Shown: piece after piece, positions 60,856 through 64,000 of the stretch
Position numbering within the stretch: the first letter of the stretch is position 1
How the letters are laid out: the number at the start of each line of letters is the position of its first letter
Assembly: GCA_027026255.1 (NCBI GenBank)
Contig: JALVOT010000018.1
Span: forward strand, 157,904 to 221,903
DNA length: 64,000 nt
Direction: 5' to 3'
Source: Caldifarciminota bacterium
GTDB lineage: Bacteria; Hydrothermota; Tepidihabitantia; SM23-42
Notes under the pieces: generated by a model
Told to the model about the DNA's origin: nothing
Seen by the model: only the letters and a program-made list of their open reading frames with translations
Databases searched by the model: none
Position numbers and translations under genes: made by a program

Positions 60856-63282
60856 CTATAATTTTGAACGATAACGGTCTTTCAATTCCGCCTTTTTCCC
60901 TTTGTTCCAGCCTGATACCCTGGTAAAGTAACCGGTAACCCGGGTGATATGGTCGACATTCCCACTCTGGCAATAAGGACATTTCTTCCTCAATCCCCGA
61001 CTGGTCTTGAAACAATCATTACAGGTAGTAAATTCTGGAGAAAATGCAATCTGGGCATTGCGCGAATTTCTGAATGTCTTGACCACAAAATTGGCAATCG
61101 ATTCCTCGGGCGGCTGGGATTCACCAAGCCAGACATGGGTTAAGGCACCGGCCTCAATCATATCATGGAATTTTCCCTCAAGCCTTACCCGGGTAATCGG
61201 GTCAATTGGAACACCAACATTAAGATAGGTTGAATTTGTATAATAGACCGAGTTGTCATCAATACCGCCCTTAACAATCGATGCAGATTTTTTCGGGAAA
61301 TGCTCTAAGTCTAATCGGGCAAGACGATGGGCGGCAGATTCAGCCGGGGTCTGCTCCATCACCAGCCTGAGATTATATTTTTTTGATAATTCCTTGATTT
61401 TCAGATATAAATATGAAAGCACACGAAGGCCGAAACGGAATGCTGCATCATCCTCATGCATCTCCTTACCGGTATGGAACTGGACAAGTTCATTAAGTCC
61501 TAAAAGACCAATTAGAAATGTTGCCCGATATAATCTCAGATATGGTTCACCATCCCGTTCCATCGTTAATAATGCTAATGGACCTTCACCCTTCAGGGCA
61601 ATCAACCTCTCAATAAATTCCTTTTTCTGTTGATGCGCCTTTACGGTAAGTTCCAGCATGTGGTCCAGTGTTTTAAAGAGTTTCTTATCATCACCCTGGG
61701 CGAGGTATGCAGCCCGGGGAAGATTCAGGGTAACATTCTGTAAGGCGGTATAACGCATCTTCCAGGGGGTTCGGGCATCAGCAAGGTCACTCTCCTCAAG
61801 TTTAAAGGAAAGCCGACAGCATTCAGAGATCTTTGCGGTCTGGCCACGGTCAAAGACATAATATGTATTGCCCCGTTTTGAAGAGACATCAGCAATATGG
61901 TTTAGAAAATCGTTCCAGCCCGGGGTTGTAAAGAAATCTTCAGTTATATGAACCAATGGTTTGGGAAAGAAGAACGGCCGACCCGTTCCATCTCCATCCA
62001 TATAGATATCAAACAGTGCCCAGACAAAGCGCTGCGCATCTTTTGCATAGTCCTTATATTTTTTGCCGGTATATTCTCCACCCGGACCAATGGCATCGAC
62101 ATCACGGAAGTGCTTCGGTATTTCCCAGTAAAGGTTCAAATCAGAGAATATCGCCTGACCACCACGGGCAACCGACTGCTGGGAATACTCAAAAATTAAC
62201 ATCTGGGCAAGTTGATGAATATCCCGGTCTGACATCCCCTCAAGGAATGGAGCAAAGAATATATTTACTGCATCCCAGCCGATCGCCCCGGCAAAATGTC
62301 CCTGCAGGGCTGCAGAAAATTTCACCATATGGGCAAGCAGGGTATCAGGATGGCGGGCCGGTCGGGCAATGGATAGGGCATTGGGAAGATTGAGTCCGAA
62401 TTTCTTTACATATTCCAATGATTGGCCTGAACAGTACGGCCGGTCTCCAAAACCCAGGTCGTGAAGATGGATTTCACCGCGGATATGGGCATCGGCAACA
62501 TCCCGACTGAAAACCTCGGTCAGCATATACTGTTTCTTCACGGTCTCGGCAATGGTCATATTTGTTGCCTCAGGATTATGAGGGATATTGGCATTTTCTC
62601 GATTGGCAAAGAGGATAATCTTTTCTGCATCATAGACTGGAATACCCAATCTTGTATGGCGAAGTCGGGAATTTTCTAAACCATGCTCAATAAGTTTTAC
62701 ATTAACAATTTCCCGGATTAATGAAGAAGAAACAAGCTGGACATTGGAATTCAGAATCGTCTCCTCAGTCTCCTCAGAAATCTTTTCGGCAAGGTCCCTT
62801 TCTAAACCGGTTTCATTTTCTAATGCCTGGATAATTCTCTGTCTATCCCAGGCGACAAAGTCATCATCTGAGGTGCGAACAAAAAGGGCATAATCGGTTG
62901 CTTCCCGTTCCTCAGGTTTTTTCTTTAAAAGTTTTTTCTTGCGCAGTATCTCGCGCTGTTTCCGATAAAGGATAAATGCCTTGGCAGTTCGGGCATGACC
63001 GTTTTCAATCAGGATTTTCTCCACTGCATCCTGAATCTCTTCCACCTCAGGTATCTTTGCGCCCTTTTTTGTATAGAGATATAAGAGAACCTCATCGGTT
63101 AAATGTTCAGCCGTCTCTCGATCCTCACCACCGACTGCACGTGCTGCCTGATATATAGCCCTGGTTATCTTCTCTTTATCAAAGGGAACAATCGTGCCGT
63201 CCCTCTTTATCACCTGTTGAAAGACCTTTTCTTCTGGAATCCCGGATGAGATTCCAATCTTCAGCGATATCTTTTCTTCCAT
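60856..63282 (-). CDS. nrdD: Anaerobic (class III) ribonucleoside-triphosphate reductase
   Basis: 808 residues. An ATP-cone (~22-115: VIKRDGTIVPFDKEKITRAI) is followed by a second cone-like region (~130-225), then the glycyl-radical reductase core (DLGFGDRPYCSGQSLEYV, GGIDDNSVYYTNS). A C-terminal zinc site has CNDCFKTSRGLRKKCPYC. The radical glycine is G784 in RVTGYFTRVSGW. It reduces NTPs without oxygen. The activase nrdG is not in this window. It overlaps nrdR by 22 nt. Confidence 0.96.
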   Translation of the reverse strand: MEEKISLKIGISSGIPEEKVFQQVIKRDGTIVPFDKEKITRAIYQAARAVGGEDRETAEHLTDEVLLYLYTKKGAKIPEVEEIQDAVEKILIENGHARTAKAFILYRKQREILRKKKLLKKKPEEREATDYALFVRTSDDDFVAWDRQRIIQALENETGLERDLAEKISEETEETILNSNVQLVSSSLIREIVNVKLIEHGLENSRLRHTRLGIPVYDAEKIILFANRENANIPHNPEATNMTIAETVKKQYMLTEVFSRDVADAHIRGEIHLHDLGFGDRPYCSGQSLEYVKKFGLNLPNALSIARPARHPDTLLAHMVKFSAALQGHFAGAIGWDAVNIFFAPFLEGMSDRDIHQLAQMLIFEYSQQSVARGGQAIFSDLNLYWEIPKHFRDVDAIGPGGEYTGKKYKDYAKDAQRFVWALFDIYMDGDGTGRPFFFPKPLVHITEDFFTTPGWNDFLNHIADVSSKRGNTYYVFDRGQTAKISECCRLSFKLEESDLADARTPWKMRYTALQNVTLNLPRAAYLAQGDDKKLFKTLDHMLELTVKAHQQKKEFIERLIALKGEGPLALLTMERDGEPYLRLYRATFLIGLLGLNELVQFHTGKEMHEDDAAFRFGLRVLSYLYLKIKELSKKYNLRLVMEQTPAESAAHRLARLDLEHFPKKSASIVKGGIDDNSVYYTNSTYLNVGVPIDPITRVRLEGKFHDMIEAGALTHVWLGESQPPEESIANFVVKTFRNSRNAQIAFSPEFTTCNDCFKTSRGLRKKCPYCQSGNVDHITRVTGYFTRVSGWNKGKKAELKDRYRSKL

Positions 63283-63737
63283 TTTCGCTCCTTTTTAATC
63301 TTTTTTAATTCCTTGGCAAATTTATCAATATTGGTAAATTTGCGGTAGACCGAGGCAAAACGCACATAACTCACCTCATCAATTTCTAAAAGCCTTTCCA
63401 GAACCATCCGACCAATATCCGAAGATTTAATTTCGGTTTGATAACGGTCAGAAATATTATCTTCAATATCATTGACGATTGCTTCAATCTTCTTCCCGGC
63501 AACCGGTCTTTTTCTGCAGGCTGTGGCGATACCGTTGAGGAGTTTGGTTCGGTCATAAGGCTCCCTGGTGCCATCCCTTTTAATAACTATCAAAGGCATA
63601 CGCACAATGGTTTCATAGGTTGTGAAACGGAAATGGCATTTGCCGCATTCGCGCCGTCTGCGCACAACCGAACCGGCCTGTGATGTCCTTGTTTCCAGCA
63701 CCCGGTCTCCATCCTCCCCACATCTTGGACATTTCAT
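63261..63737 (-). CDS. nrdR: Transcriptional repressor NrdR
   Basis: 158 residues with the zinc ribbon (C3, C6, C31, C34) and an ATP-cone domain (VIKRDGTREPYDRTKLLNGI). It represses ribonucleotide reductase genes when dATP is high. It is co-transcribed with nrdD, and two NrdR-box-like sites lie in its own promoter, so the operon is probably self-regulated. Confidence 0.96.
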   Translation of the reverse strand: MKCPRCGEDGDRVLETRTSQAGSVVRRRRECGKCHFRFTTYETIVRMPLIVIKRDGTREPYDRTKLLNGIATACRKRPVAGKKIEAIVNDIEDNISDRYQTEIKSSDIGRMVLERLLEIDEVSYVRFASVYRKFTNIDKFAKELKKIKKERKWKKRYR

Positions 63738-63753
63738 AAAATTCCCCTGATTA

Positions 63754-63769
63754 ACACTATATATAGAGC
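63754..63769. promoter_or_regulatory. nrdR: NrdR box 1
   Basis: ACACTATATATAGAGC matches the ACACwATATaTwGTGT-type consensus at 13 or more of 16 positions. It lies between the -10 box and the start codon. Confidence 0.7.
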
Positions 63770-63778
63770 CATTGTCCT

Positions 63779-63806
63779 ATTATAACCACAATTTATAGAT
63801 TGTCAA
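63779..63806 (-). promoter_or_regulatory. nrdR-nrdD promoter
   Basis: Minus strand TTGACA (63806-63801), 16-bp spacer, TATAAT (63784-63779): both hexamers perfect. The second NrdR-like box covers the spacer. The leader is ~35 nt. Confidence 0.8.
63786..63801. promoter_or_regulatory. nrdR: NrdR box 2 (weaker)
   Basis: CCACAATTTATAGATT matches the NrdR consensus at about 12 of 16 positions and starts exactly 32 bp (three helical turns) from box 1, the spacing known for paired NrdR boxes. Confidence 0.5.
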
Positions 63807-63830
63807 GGGGCAAAGTAAATAACCCTGCTT

Positions 63831-64000
63831 TTATCTGATTTTTGGAATAAAAGGGCGATGATTCACATCTGGTATGTAATGTGCACACACATCCTTACCA
63901 CCTTTCCAGAAAGAGCTACTACTGAGATTATCTAAAATTACCGGTGGAAATAAGGCAATGTCTCGATTAAGTTCGGGCATCACCTCTTTAGCATACTCAA
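63831..64000 (-). CDS. C-terminal end of a protein of unknown function (5' end outside window)
   Basis: The minus-strand frame is open from the window edge to the stop at 63833-63831. It encodes 55 residues ending SSSSFWKGGKDVCAHYIPDVNHRPFIPKIR. A related remnant lies at 7611-7713 on the plus strand with 94 percent DNA identity over 64 bp. I do not recognise the family. The recurrence suggests a multi-copy or mobile gene. Confidence 0.6.
   Translation of the reverse strand, partial: EYAKEVMPELNRDIALFPPVILDNLSSSSFWKGGKDVCAHYIPDVNHRPFIPKIR

Noticed and set aside
1..64000. CRISPR arrays, rRNA and tRNA genes
   Set aside because: No regularly spaced repeats, rRNA-like segments or tRNA cloverleaf patterns were recognised by eye in gene-free regions. 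A tRNA/Rfam scan would settle it.

Overview
The window reads as part of the chromosome of an anaerobic, two-membrane (diderm) bacterium from a poorly cultured lineage. Evidence for two membranes: a BamA-like barrel end, an LptD homologue, a LolA-like protein beside an outer-membrane barrel, a SPOR protein and a C-terminal sorting domain. Evidence for anaerobic life: a class III ribonucleotide reductase with NrdR. A V/A-type ATPase operon, a gingipain-like peptidase and AT-leaning DNA with tight operons fit candidate phyla such as WOR-3/Stahlbacteria. That placement is inference from gene content; no rRNA or tRNA gene was recognised.

Layout. 1-3.6 kb: end of an outer-membrane barrel gene, then a radical SAM gene and a TMTC-like membrane/TPR gene in one minus-strand operon. 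3.7-8.0 kb: an accessory zone with three paralogous copies of an unknown exported protein (one nearly complete, one chimeric and frameshifted, one fragment), a 50-bp element shared by two promoters, palindromes and gene remnants. 8.0-11.6 kb: YjbQ and GlyA, then PlsC and IspH. 11.7-15.5 kb: ABC exporter plus a transglutaminase-like protein. 16.0-20.6 kb: RND exporter, outer-membrane protein and LolA-like protein. 20.7-23.7 kb: LarA-like enzyme and a PpiD/SurA-type foldase. 23.7-29.0 kb: DeoB, Cdd, an ATPase/TPR protein and LptD. 29.3-30.8 kb: a small-peptide/membrane-protein cassette. 30.9-32.4 kb: ComM/YifB. 32.6-40.4 kb: a V/A-ATPase operon (C, F, A, B, D) headed by a C25-like peptidase and ended by a transglutaminase-like protein. 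41-46.5 kb: a signalling operon (PEGA kinase, TPR protein, lipoprotein, FHA-GAF cyclase). 46.6-51.0 kb: LemA, HtpX, DUF3108, ManC, SPOR protein, RdgB. 51.6-60.2 kb: the translation operon proS-rimP-nusA-infB-DUF503-rbfA-nrnA-truB-ribF. 60.3-63.8 kb: a PAP2 phosphatase, then nrdR-nrdD. The right edge cuts a gene of unknown function.

Three signals stand out. (1) All three copies of the unknown exported protein carry the same T6 run, after which the +1 frame, not the zero frame, encodes a transmembrane anchor with a charged tail; this suggests programmed frameshifting between a soluble and an anchored form. (2) Three copies of a 326-379 bp non-coding element with exact 9-bp target duplications and Tn5/IS50-like ends carry a conserved outward promoter-like, Shine-Dalgarno and ATG module. 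(3) Many operons start from a TTGACA-N16-TATAAT promoter lying only 5-8 nt before the start codon, so leaderless mRNAs look common. manC also appears to start at an AUU codon.
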